From positions 78,498 through 142,497 of the forward strand of contig NZ_SCNN01000017.1 of NCBI RefSeq assembly GCF_005503535.1: a stretch of DNA of 64,000 nt, in the 5' to 3' direction. Below, in pieces: positions 1 through 6,908 of the stretch. The notes under the pieces are model-generated. The model searched no databases. It was given only the letters and a program-made list of their open reading frames with translations, and was not told where the DNA came from. Positions within the stretch are counted from its first letter, which is position 1. Each line of letters starts with the position of its first letter. The stretch is from Mesorhizobium comanense (GTDB lineage Bacteria; Pseudomonadota; Alphaproteobacteria; Rhizobiales; Rhizobiaceae). Both the position numbers and the translations under genes were made by a program.

Positions 1-954
1 GTCCGGGCTGATGGCGAGCTTGTTGACGCCGCCATTGGCGCCCGAGGAAAAGACATGCAGCACGCTGCCGTCGGACAGTTTGCGTTGCACGATCTCGCCG
101 TCGTCGCCGGCCGTCAGCGCGGTGACGCCGTCGGGCATGAACAGCGCCGTGCGGGCCATGTCGCGGTGCACGCCCAGCGTGCGGATCAGATGCTTGCCGC
201 TGATGTCCCAGAGCTTGATCGTATGGTCGGTGCTGGCGCTCATGATCTCGCGGCCGTCGGGGGCCACCGCCAGCCAGACGACGGCATCGCGATGGCCGTC
301 GGGCTCTGTCGGCAGTGCCGGCGGCGCGGGCGGCAGCGGCGCCACGGTGACAGGCGGCGCGGCGGCCGGCGGCGAAGGCAGGACCTCGGGCGGCGTCGGC
401 GGGGCCAGCGCGACCTGCGGCGGCGGTGCGGGAGCAGGCGCTGGCACTGCTTGCGGCGGCGGTGCCGCGGGTAGCGCCGGCGCGACCGGGGTCGGTTCGA
501 TCGGCTTGGCCGCCTGGGGTGGCGCGGGCGGCGAAACCGGCTCCGGCCTGGGTGCGGGTTCGACCGGAGGCGCGCTGGCGACATCCTGGCCCCGGGGCTG
601 CCACGGGCCGAACCGGTCGCCAAGCAGCACCAGCACGACAAGCGCCGGCAGGACGAGGAAGGCGCGGCGCAAGCCCGGGCGACCCCGTGGCTCCATTTCG
701 GCATCCCGCCCGAACAGCGGCGCTCCCGCTGTATGCACGGGCCGTGCGGGCAGCAGCCCGGCCACGAACAGCAGCGCGCCGATGAAACAGCCAAGCGCGC
801 CTGCCGAATATGCTACCAGCCGCTGCGAGGCCGCATCCGTCGCGGAAAAACCCTGCTGGGAGACAACATCGATCAGCGCATAGATCCGCAACAGGCAGGC
901 CGCCGTGACCACGGCAAGCAAAAGCGCGGGCCATCTCTCCGCCAGCCTGTTCAT
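1..954 (-). CDS. Membrane-anchored WD40-repeat protein (C-terminus beyond window)
   Basis: The frame is open from an ATG at 954 to the window edge (318 codons), so the 3' part is missing. GGGAGGGCTG precedes the ATG as a ribosome binding site. The N-terminus has two hydrophobic segments (about residues 8-25 and 48-66) and a third near residue 105 (AFLVLPALVVLVLLG). A long Pro/Ala-rich linker follows (about 130-235), then WD40 blades with HRDAVVWLAVAPDG, STDHTIKLWDISG and a further blade HRDMARTALFMPDG. WD40 propellers are protein-interaction platforms; this one would sit outside the membrane. Enzymatic domains cannot be excluded because the C-terminus is not visible. The opposite strand also looks open because of the GC-rich codon bias, but it has no recognisable domain. 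Confidence 0.85.
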   Translation of the reverse strand, partial: MNRLAERWPALLLAVVTAACLLRIYALIDVVSQQGFSATDAASQRLVAYSAGALGCFIGALLFVAGLLPARPVHTAGAPLFGRDAEMEPRGRPGLRRAFLVLPALVVLVLLGDRFGPWQPRGQDVASAPPVEPAPRPEPVSPPAPPQAAKPIEPTPVAPALPAAPPPQAVPAPAPAPPPQVALAPPTPPEVLPSPPAAAPPVTVAPLPPAPPALPTEPDGHRDAVVWLAVAPDGREIMSASTDHTIKLWDISGKHLIRTLGVHRDMARTALFMPDGVTALTAGDDGEIVQRKLSDGSVLHVFSSGANGGVNKLAISPD

Positions 955-1349
955 CAGCCCTCCCCCGCCTGATCCTTGGGCGCCAGATTACCAGCGTCGG
1001 CGGCGGACCGCAAAACGCCACGTGAAGCCCGGCCATATCAGACCGTTCCGGGTTGAAATCCGGACGCCTTCAAATCGAAGGCGGCAAGGCCTGATTCGAA
1101 GGCCGCAAGGCATGATCTCGTCCGAAAATCGCTTCGCGATTTCCGATATCGTGCCCCGAGACCCGCCTATAACCTGGTTGAAAGGTCGATATTGTGAAGA
1201 AGTCTACAGCCGACCTGATCGACCGCGCTCAGAAAGTGCCCAATTTACAACGGTAATTGTTGGCGAGGATCGACTATCCCCAGCGAAATATTGACAGCGG
1301 GCGATGATATGGCACACTTCGGATCGGGATATAGTGGAGAGCCAGCACG
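955..1349. other. Intergenic region with hairpin; no convincing gene
   Basis: This stretch separates the divergent WD40 gene and the small peptide gene at 1350. It holds a hairpin around 1122-1144 (AAATCGC-TTC-GCGATTT) of the kind found in dispersed rhizobial intergenic elements. A near-consensus -35 box TTGACA lies about 60 bp before the peptide ATG, but the matching -10 box is poor. A 20-codon GTG frame at 1194 resembles nothing I recognise. No RNA gene was seen. Confidence 0.4.
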
Positions 1350-1454
1350 ATGAAGAAGATCTACGAGCGGCCCGTTCTGATCAGGAAGGGCAATCTGAAG
1401 GCCATCACCGCCATCAACGGTCCGGTTGTGACTTCAAACCGCTCACCGGACTAG
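1350..1454 (+). CDS. Small RiPP-type leader peptide (lasso-like motif)
   Basis: This 34-residue peptide begins MKKIYERPVLIRKGNLKAIT and ends in a 14-residue tail that finishes NRSPD. GGAG lies about 9 nt before the ATG. The first 20 residues fit the known lasso-precursor leader pattern YxxPxLxxxGxxxxxT exactly: Tyr5, Pro8, Leu10, Gly14, Thr20. It is the only one of eight related peptides in this window that keeps the Gly. The tail has no Asp/Glu seven to nine residues after a Gly/Ala/Ser start, so a classical lasso ring is not evident. Its stop codon abuts the stop of the convergent gene at 1455 with no spacer. No maturation enzyme is nearby. It could be an orphan precursor or a small peptide with another role. 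Confidence 0.6.
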   Translation: MKKIYERPVLIRKGNLKAITAINGPVVTSNRSPD

Positions 1455-2648
1455 TCAGCCTAGCAGCACCAGATCGTCCAGAACCATTTGCCAGCAATGT
1501 TTCGTCGACAGGCGGACGCGGGTGACATGCCTGAGCATCGGCGCATAGTGCAGCGGCGTCAGCGCTGACAATACAACTTCGTCGCTGGCGATCAGTTTGT
1601 CACCCAGCCAGCTTTCGATCAGCGCCACCTCGCCTTCCGCCTTCAGCCATGCCGCGCTGAGCAGCACCGAGTGGAACCCGAACGGGATTTCGCGGCTGAA
1701 CTCGGCCGAATAGCCGCTGCTCGTATAAGCGACATGATCGCCCGAAACGTTGCCGTTGACATACCCTTCGCTGCCCTTGGTGTAGTCCTGCGCCATGGCA
1801 TTGAGGTTGCGCCAGTCCAGCCCCGCATGGCCGCAGGGAATCTTGCGGAAGCCGCGTCCAGTGACATCATCGAAGCCGACCACGCGCAACGCCGTGTCAC
1901 TCTCCATGGCGTGGGGCGAAAGCAGTCCGAGATCGGTCGGATAGGGCGAAAGCGCAAGCCGCCGGTCAAGGCCGCCGCCGGCGGCCACCATCATGTCGGC
2001 CTCATCAGCAAGATCGAGCCGGAATGTCGAACCAGGGGCGGGCGTCCGGCTCTCCAGCACCTCGCCTTTGGCCATCACCGACAGGGTCGCGGTGCTGCCC
2101 TGCGCCAACCTGCCGGCCAGGCTTCTCGCCGGCGCCAGGCCGACAGGGCCGGGCAGGTCCTGTGACAGCAGCCCGGCGGGCGAGCCGGGCGCGGCGCGGA
2201 AATGCTGTAGCTGGGTCTCGTTGGCGCTCGGCGCGCGCCAGCCCGGCGGCACGGAGACCGCAAACCGGTAGGCGCCGGGCGAGCGGATCGCCGCATCGGC
2301 CGAAGAGGTCGACATGGCGAAATTGGCAAAGCCGCCATTGTTGGTCCTGGCCGCGGCGAGCAAACCGCCCTGTTCGTCGAACAGCCGCACCATAATGCCG
2401 GCCATCGGCCGGTCGGCCACGCCGTATCTGCCGTCGCGGTCGACATCGAAATAGACGAAGGACGAATAGTTGACCGTGCCGGTGCTGCGCTGCCAGTCGG
2501 TGCGTATGGCATAATCTCTAGCCGGATCGGCACGCCGCCGCGCCCGGCGACGCAGGCGCGCCCTTCGCAACAGCCAGGCAATGGCGGCCGAGATGGCGGC
2601 GACAAGGGCCACTGCCGAAAGGATTGCGACGGGACCCGGTTCATGCAT
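1455..2648 (-). CDS. Membrane-anchored protein with SdrD B-like domain, unknown function
   Basis: The protein is about 397 aa. It has one N-terminal transmembrane helix (PVAILSAVALVAAISAAIAW), an Arg-rich cytoplasmic-side stop (RRARLRRRARRRADP), then an extracytoplasmic part. Residues near 60-110 (VYFDVDRDGRYGVADRPMAG, followed by VRLFDEQG and TNNGGFANF) look like an SdrD B / carboxypeptidase-regulatory-type beta domain, usually a structural or adhesive module. The C-terminal 130 residues are beta-rich and not recognised. A GTG at 2657 is an alternative start three codons upstream; neither start has a clear ribosome binding site. The gene stands alone, and its stop abuts the small peptide gene on the other strand. 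Confidence 0.65.
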   Translation of the reverse strand: MHEPGPVAILSAVALVAAISAAIAWLLRRARLRRRARRRADPARDYAIRTDWQRSTGTVNYSSFVYFDVDRDGRYGVADRPMAGIMVRLFDEQGGLLAAARTNNGGFANFAMSTSSADAAIRSPGAYRFAVSVPPGWRAPSANETQLQHFRAAPGSPAGLLSQDLPGPVGLAPARSLAGRLAQGSTATLSVMAKGEVLESRTPAPGSTFRLDLADEADMMVAAGGGLDRRLALSPYPTDLGLLSPHAMESDTALRVVGFDDVTGRGFRKIPCGHAGLDWRNLNAMAQDYTKGSEGYVNGNVSGDHVAYTSSGYSAEFSREIPFGFHSVLLSAAWLKAEGEVALIESWLGDKLIASDEVVLSALTPLHYAPMLRHVTRVRLSTKHCWQMVLDDLVLLG

Positions 2649-2732
2649 GGGGAGCACGCGTCGCCAGACGTTCGCCGGTTCCGGAAATCCATCGCATCAA
2701 GACCGTACCCCTCAACGGTAATGCCGCAAACC

Positions 2733-2785
2733 TAAAGCAATTCAAGAGAAAGTGTGAAACGGTTTTCCCGGGAAGAACGCGTGGC
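2733..2785. repeat. RIME-like intergenic palindromic repeat (partial)
   Basis: The segment contains AAAGCAATTCAAGAGAAAGT followed by GTGAAACGGTTTTCCCGG. This resembles the common rhizobial intergenic mosaic element core (AAAGCAATTCC...AGTG...CGGTTTTCCG). A related half-site occurs near 58010 (GGAATTGCGTGAAAAC). Recognition is from memory of the family, not from an alignment. Confidence 0.4.
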
Positions 2786-2800
2786 GTTTTCCCCCTAAGA

Positions 2801-2870
2801 ATTGCGGCACCGTCCACCACCGCCTCGATGCAGCGGTCCTTGCGGTCCCCGTCGCCGCCGGGCAAGGCGC
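2801..2870 (-). pseudogene. Decayed exonuclease III fragment
   Basis: On the minus strand this segment reads GALPGGDGDRKDRC-IEAVVDGAAIL. The intact exonuclease III gene downstream has DALPGEDEDRQARY-IEAAVDGVVIA at residues about 79-103. The nucleotide match is also clear: both contain TCCACC(A/G)CCGCCTCGAT and CGCCGGGCAAGGC in the same order. Flanking sequence no longer aligns and there is no start or usable reading frame, so this is a relic of a second xth-like gene, about 1.2 kb from the intact one. Confidence 0.55.
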
Positions 2871-2966
2871 CGCCGATGCGAACACCGCATGGGCGGATTT
2901 GCGCCAAAAGTGGCTGGACATCGCTTGCCTCGCGGGAAACAAGGCTGGGCTGGAAAGGGAAGCCCC

Positions 2967-3521
2967 ATGAGCCCAATGACCAAGCCGGTGCTGACCGGCA
3001 GGACAGTAACACTGAGGCCGCTGACCCGGCTCGACGCGCCGGCGATCCATGCCGGGCTGGAAGAACCGGAATCGAAAAGGCTGACGGGCACGCACGCGCG
3101 GCACACGCTGGCGCAAGTGGAAGCCCACTACGCGCGGGCCGAAACGGCAGGCGACCGTTGTGACTATGGCATCATCGCCGGCGGCGCCCTGATCGGCGAA
3201 GCCGTGTTGAACGGCATCGACTGGCCGAACAGGGCGGCATCGTTTCGCATCGTCATCTGGGACGCCACCGGGCGCGACAAGGGACACGGCACCGAGGCCG
3301 CCGCGCTGCTGCTTCGCCACGGCTTCGAGGCGCTCGCGCTGAACCGCATCGAACTGGAGGTCTACGCGTTCAACCCGCGCGCCAGACGGGTGTACGAGAA
3401 GCTCGGCTTCAAGCTGGAAGGCACGCGGCGCGAGGCCTTGATCTGGGACGGCGAAGCTGTCGACGCCCACATTATGAGCCTGATCAGGCGCGACTATTGC
3501 GGGGCGCCAACGGCTGGATGA
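2967..3521 (+). CDS. GNAT family N-acetyltransferase (RimJ/RimL type)
   Basis: The protein is 184 aa and would transfer an acetyl group from acetyl-CoA to an amine, possibly a protein N-terminus. It starts at the ATG at 2967, preceded by GGAAAGGGAAG; the open frame upstream is non-homologous. Visible features are the beta strand LTGRTVTLRPLTRLDAPAI typical of the COG1670 subgroup, the acetyl-CoA loop region RDKGHGTEAAALLLRHGF (a variant of Q/RxxGxG/A), and the C-terminal signature LNRIELEVYAFNPRARRVYE followed by KLGFKLEGTRR. The length is normal. The substrate cannot be told from sequence. It is convergent with the exonuclease III gene. Confidence 0.88.
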   Translation: MSPMTKPVLTGRTVTLRPLTRLDAPAIHAGLEEPESKRLTGTHARHTLAQVEAHYARAETAGDRCDYGIIAGGALIGEAVLNGIDWPNRAASFRIVIWDATGRDKGHGTEAAALLLRHGFEALALNRIELEVYAFNPRARRVYEKLGFKLEGTRREALIWDGEAVDAHIMSLIRRDYCGAPTAG

Positions 3522-3556
3522 ATCCACCCGCGCACCCCCGATTATGAGAGGCGCGG

Positions 3557-4327
3557 CTACCCCAACTCCACCCAGACCGGCGCATGGTCGCTGGCGCCGT
3601 CCTGCCCGCGCACATCGCGGTCGATGCCGGCGCCTTTCAGCCGCCGCGCCAGCGTCTTGGACAGCAGGATGTGGTCGAGCCTGAGGCCGGCGTCGCGCGG
3701 CCAGCGGTTCCGGCGATAGTCCCAGAAAGTGTAGAGCGTTTCCCTGGGGTGCTTCTTGCGCAGCGCATCCGTCCAGCCCTGTTCGAGCAACGCCGCGAAG
3801 GCGGCGCGGCTTTGCGGCTGCACCAGCGCGTTGTCGTCATAGGAACGCGTGGCGTAGATGTCACGCGGCTCGGGCACGATGTTGTAGTCGCCGGCCAGCA
3901 CGACGGGCAGGCCGGTATCGAGAAGTGCCGCCGCATGCGCCTCCAGCCGCGCATGCCAGGCAAGCTTGTACTGGAATTTCGGCCCCGGCTGCGGGTTGCC
4001 GTTGGGCGCGTAGAGGCAAGCGATCACGACGCCGTCCACCGCCGCCTCGATATAGCGCGCCTGGCGGTCCTCGTCCTCGCCGGGCAAGGCATCGCGGGTC
4101 AGCACCGGCTCGGCGCCGCGCGCCAGGATGGCGACGCCGTTCCAGGTCGGCTCGCCCTTCCACACCGCGCCATAGCCGGCCTTGGCGAGGCTCGTCAGCG
4201 GGAACTGCGTGTCACGCGCCTTCAACTCCTGCAGGCAGACGACATCGGGCTTTGCGGCGGCCAGCCACGCCAGCAGGTTTTCCAGCCGGCTGTTGATGTT
4301 GTTGATATTGAAGGTGGCGAGTTTCAT
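3557..4327 (-). CDS. xthA: Exodeoxyribonuclease III (AP endonuclease)
   Basis: This is a 256-aa metal-dependent nuclease of the endonuclease/exonuclease/phosphatase fold, acting in base-excision repair as AP endonuclease and 3'-phosphodiesterase. The start MKLATFNINNINSR at 4327 is the canonical family N-terminus. Motifs in order: metal ligand Glu in CLQELKARD, YAPNGN, GDYNIVPEPRDIY, a WDYRRNRWPRDAGLRLDHIL segment, and the C-terminal catalytic SDHAPVWVEL. All catalytic residues appear intact and the length is normal for the ExoA/XthA group. A decayed copy of part of the same family lies at about 2.8 kb. Confidence 0.95.
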   Translation of the reverse strand: MKLATFNINNINSRLENLLAWLAAAKPDVVCLQELKARDTQFPLTSLAKAGYGAVWKGEPTWNGVAILARGAEPVLTRDALPGEDEDRQARYIEAAVDGVVIACLYAPNGNPQPGPKFQYKLAWHARLEAHAAALLDTGLPVVLAGDYNIVPEPRDIYATRSYDDNALVQPQSRAAFAALLEQGWTDALRKKHPRETLYTFWDYRRNRWPRDAGLRLDHILLSKTLARRLKGAGIDRDVRGQDGASDHAPVWVELG

Positions 4328-4407
4328 GGGGGAGCCATGAAAGCAGGAAGGCGAAGCGGGGAGCAAGAGGGCATGCGGCGCTTTGTGCCGGGGCAATGGC
4401 CGATGCC

Positions 4408-4591
4408 GGCGCCGCCCCTCATCCGACTGCCGGCACCTTCTCCCCGTATAGTGACGGGGAGAAGGAAGCTGTCACGAATTTCGCCGCTTTTTCCGCAGCG
4501 TCGGCGATTGGCCAAACCATCGGCGACAGCGTCTTTCTCCCCGTCACTATACGGGGAGAAATGTCCGGGCAGGACAATGAGGGGCGGCGCC
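4408..4591. mobile_element. 184-bp MITE-like palindromic element
   Basis: A 15-bp perfect terminal inverted repeat (GGCGCCGCCCCTCAT at 4408-4422, its complement at 4577-4591) encloses a second inverted pair. The left inner arm is a hairpin, CTTCTCCCCGTATAGTGACG then GGGAGAAG. The right inner arm is its complement at 4533-4560. The element has no coding capacity and sits between two minus-strand genes. Related arms occur at 53637 and 60789-60996. This is typical of small non-autonomous rhizobial repeats. Confidence 0.7.
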
Positions 4592-4625
4592 AACGTTTCA
4601 GAAAGTGCGAGACCCAACGCGCACC

Positions 4626-5267
4626 CTAAATCCGCTCCACCCACCCCTTCACCGTCTCCGCCATCGTCTTCAGATGATCGGCCGTCGAGAAGCCCGACAC
4701 ACTCTTGCGCGGCTTCAGATCATGGTCGCCGTCTTCCAGCCAGATCACCTCGATCGCGTCCGACAGGCCGTAACCCGCCACCTCGTCCGGCGTGCCGAAC
4801 TCGTCGCGCGTGCCCTGGAAGATCAGCGTCGGCGTCTTCAGTCCGGCCAGATGTTTGGTGCGCAACTGCTCGGGCTTGCCGGGCGGATGGAAGGGATAGC
4901 CGAGGCAGACCAACCCAGCGATCTCGCCCTTGGCCAGCATCTCGTCCGCCACCATCGAGGCGACCCGCCCGCCCATCGACTTGCCGCCGATGACGAGTTT
5001 GCCCGTCACGCCCCTGGCGCGGAGATCCGCGATCGCCTTCACATATTCCGGGTTCACCGTCTCGGCGCGCGGCGGCGGCTTGCGCTGGCCGTAGCGGCGC
5101 GCCGCCATGTAGTGGAACTCGAAGCGCGCGACCTGGAAACCGGCCTCGGCCAGCGCCCTGGCGGTGGCCGTCATCGAGGGCGAATCCATCGAAGCCCCGG
5201 CGCCATGGGCAAGCAGGATGGTCGTCGGGGCGGTATCATGACCGTCGAAGAGGAAGCTGGTGGACAT
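4626..5267 (-). CDS. Alpha/beta hydrolase, KANL3/Tex30-like
   Basis: This 213-aa predicted cytosolic hydrolase starts at MSTSFLFDGHDTAPTTILLA (ATG 5267). Motifs: oxyanion-hole AHGAGASMDSP, nucleophile elbow GGKSMGGR (Ser), acid region FQGTRDEFGTPDE, and catalytic His in LEDGDHDLKPR. This arrangement matches the small dienelactone-hydrolase-related family often annotated as KANL3/Tex30 alpha/beta hydrolase. Length is normal. The substrate is unknown. A longer frame extends upstream but has no conserved sequence and no ribosome binding site. Confidence 0.88.
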   Translation of the reverse strand: MSTSFLFDGHDTAPTTILLAHGAGASMDSPSMTATARALAEAGFQVARFEFHYMAARRYGQRKPPPRAETVNPEYVKAIADLRARGVTGKLVIGGKSMGGRVASMVADEMLAKGEIAGLVCLGYPFHPPGKPEQLRTKHLAGLKTPTLIFQGTRDEFGTPDEVAGYGLSDAIEVIWLEDGDHDLKPRKSVSGFSTADHLKTMAETVKGWVERI

Positions 5268-5391
5268 CAGGCCGGAACTCCCGGAAAAGCAAAGGCAATC
5301 CGCTCTGCCCGGCATGCTACCACATGAAGTCGCCCGTCGCCTCGGTCGCGATTGTGGAAAATCGGTCACCCGGCGTAGGGAATCTTCCCTT

Positions 5392-5733
5392 TCAGCGGCG
5401 CCAGATCTCCGTCTGGCAGAAAATCTTGAGCGCGCAGCCGGTGAGCTTCAGCGTGTTGCCCTTCAGCGTGGCGCGGCCCGAATATGTCCGCTCATCGCGC
5501 GGATCGGTGATCGTCCCGGAATAGGTGCCCTTGCCCGCCGGCTTGACCCGGCCGATCTCCCTGCCCGGCCAATCGCCATTTTTCGCGATGATGCAGAAAC
5601 GGTCGCCACACCCTTCGATCAAGGCGATGGATATGCCATCCGTCGTTATCCACTCCCCCTCGATCGGATCGGCCCAGGCCATGGCGGGTGCCATGACCAT
5701 GGTGAGCAGAACAGACAGTCGCGGCAGTTTCAT
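5392..5733 (-). CDS. DUF2147 exported protein, copy 2
   Basis: This 113-aa protein has a cleavable signal peptide (MKLPRLSVLLTMVMAPAMAWA) and a DUF2147-type core: DPIEGEW at the start, GCGDRFCIIAKNGDWPG, YSGTITDPRDERTYSGRA, LKLTGCALKIFCQTEIW. It is likely periplasmic; no biochemical role is established for the family that I can name. It is about 80% identical by eye to the neighbouring copy at 5844-6185 and has the same length. A relic of the upstream gene's 3' end lies just before it, so it arose by tandem segmental duplication. Confidence 0.8.
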   Translation of the reverse strand: MKLPRLSVLLTMVMAPAMAWADPIEGEWITTDGISIALIEGCGDRFCIIAKNGDWPGREIGRVKPAGKGTYSGTITDPRDERTYSGRATLKGNTLKLTGCALKIFCQTEIWRR

Positions 5734-5749
5734 GAAGCACCTCCCCCTT

Positions 5750-5832
5750 TTCGGCAAGATTTCAGCAGGCCATGCCGACGAAACCAGCCCCGCCGATGTC
5801 GCCTCGTCGATGATCCGGCTCTCCCACGAAGA
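5750..5832 (-). pseudogene. Duplicated 3' tail of the peptidoglycan-binding gene
   Basis: On the minus strand the segment reads IIDEATSAGLVSSAW, matching IIDEATSAALVSAGF at the C-terminus of the gene at 6210-6905. The nucleotide similarity runs through AAGATTTCAGCAG into the leader of the DUF2147 gene in both places. It has no start of its own. It marks the junction of a duplication unit of about 450 bp that carried the tail of one gene plus the complete next gene. Confidence 0.7.
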
Positions 5833-5843
5833 CTTGCAGCGCC

Positions 5844-6185
5844 TCAACGGCGCTGCCAGACTTCCGTCTGGCAGAATATCTTGAGCGCGCAGCCGGTGAG
5901 CTTCAACGTGTTGCCGTTCAGCGTGGCGCGGCCCGAATAGGTTTTCTCGTCACGCGGATCGGTGACCGTGCCGGCATATGTGCCCTTGCCCGCCGCCTTG
6001 AGCTGGCCGATCTGCTTGCCCGGCCAGTCGCCGGTCTTCATGACAATGCATAACTGGTCGCCGCAGCCTTTGATGGTGGCGAGCGAGGTATCGGCCGTCT
6101 TCCATTCCCCCTCGATCGGATCGGCCCATGCCATGGCGGGCGCCAGGACCATGGCGAGCAGAACTGACAGTCGCAACAATTTCAT
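5844..6185 (-). CDS. DUF2147 exported protein, copy 1
   Basis: This 113-aa protein has the signal peptide MKLLRLSVLLAMVLAPAMAWA and core motifs DPIEGEW, GCGDQLCIVMKTGDWPG, YAGTVTDPRDEKTYSGRA and LKLTGCALKIFCQTEVW. It lies 24 bp downstream of the peptidoglycan-binding-domain gene, in the same orientation, and is probably the third gene of the CHAT operon. It is the likely parent of the second copy, because only here is the upstream gene intact. Confidence 0.8.
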   Translation of the reverse strand: MKLLRLSVLLAMVLAPAMAWADPIEGEWKTADTSLATIKGCGDQLCIVMKTGDWPGKQIGQLKAAGKGTYAGTVTDPRDEKTYSGRATLNGNTLKLTGCALKIFCQTEVWQRR

Positions 6186-6209
6186 GAAGCACTTTCCTCT
6201 TGCAAGATT

Positions 6210-6905
6210 TCAGCAGCCCGTGCCGACGAAGCCCGCCGAGACCAGCGCGGCCGATGTCGCCTCGTCGATGATCCCGCTTTGCGCCAGGCCATATTGCCGC
6301 TGGAAGCGGCGAACGGCTTCGGCCGTGGCCTCGTCGTAGACCGTATCGGGGAATTCAAGCAGCAGGCCGAGCCGGCTGAGCAGCCGTTCGGCGCGTTGTA
6401 CGCGCGGCGAGATATCGCCCGGGGCAAGTCCGACGAAAACACGGTCCGGAGCCATACGGCACAGCTTGTTCTGCGCATCTCTGACGACCCGGAATTTTCC
6501 CAGCAGCGAGGCGACATCGGGCATCCCCTGCACCGAGAACAGGCTGTCGGAACCGGTCATCGAATAGAGCAATGAGCTATCCAGTTCCCATGCCCCGTCC
6601 GGCGCCGCCGAAACCGTGACGTGGCCACCATCGCAATCGATCTGGCATTCCAGCTTGCCGTTCACGAGATAGCACTTGGCGCGGGTCTGGAACTCGGTGT
6701 TGGGTACGTCCCACTCGGTGAACGAAATGCTGATGATGTCGTCTTGCAGCTGAACGGCCATGTCCTTCACAGGGCCGTCCTTGCGGTCATTGTGCAGCGT
6801 CATGCATTGCCCGGACTCGAACTTGTCCGCCGCCCGCGCGATTTCCGGAACCAGGCCCAGCAGGGCCATCGCCAGCATCATGGAGAAGATCCGCGTCATG
6901 CTCAT
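6210..6905 (-). CDS. Exported protein with C-terminal peptidoglycan-binding-like domain
   Basis: The protein is 231 aa. The N-terminal signal peptide (MSMTRIFSMMLAMALLGLVP..ARA) is followed by a 110-residue Cys-containing domain (CMTLHND, CYLVNGKLECQIDCDGG) I do not recognise. The C-terminal 65 residues match the PG_binding_1 fold: VQRAERLLSRLGL, YDEATAEAVRRFQRQYGL, GIIDEATSAAL. Four Cys in the central domain suggest disulfides in the periplasm. It starts 3 bp after the CHAT gene's stop, so the two are almost certainly co-transcribed and translationally coupled. The last 20 codons have been duplicated downstream. Confidence 0.8.
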   Translation of the reverse strand: MSMTRIFSMMLAMALLGLVPEIARAADKFESGQCMTLHNDRKDGPVKDMAVQLQDDIISISFTEWDVPNTEFQTRAKCYLVNGKLECQIDCDGGHVTVSAAPDGAWELDSSLLYSMTGSDSLFSVQGMPDVASLLGKFRVVRDAQNKLCRMAPDRVFVGLAPGDISPRVQRAERLLSRLGLLLEFPDTVYDEATAEAVRRFQRQYGLAQSGIIDEATSAALVSAGFVGTGC

Positions 6906-6908
6906 CTC

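Noticed and set aside
1194..1256. GTG-initiated 20-codon ORF beginning VKKSTADLID
   Set aside because: It resembles the KK start of the leader family but lacks Tyr, Pro and Thr at the right spacing and has no clear RBS.
4396..4629. Small ORFs in the 4.4 kb intergenic region
   Set aside because: They are encoded by the palindromic MITE-like repeat arms.
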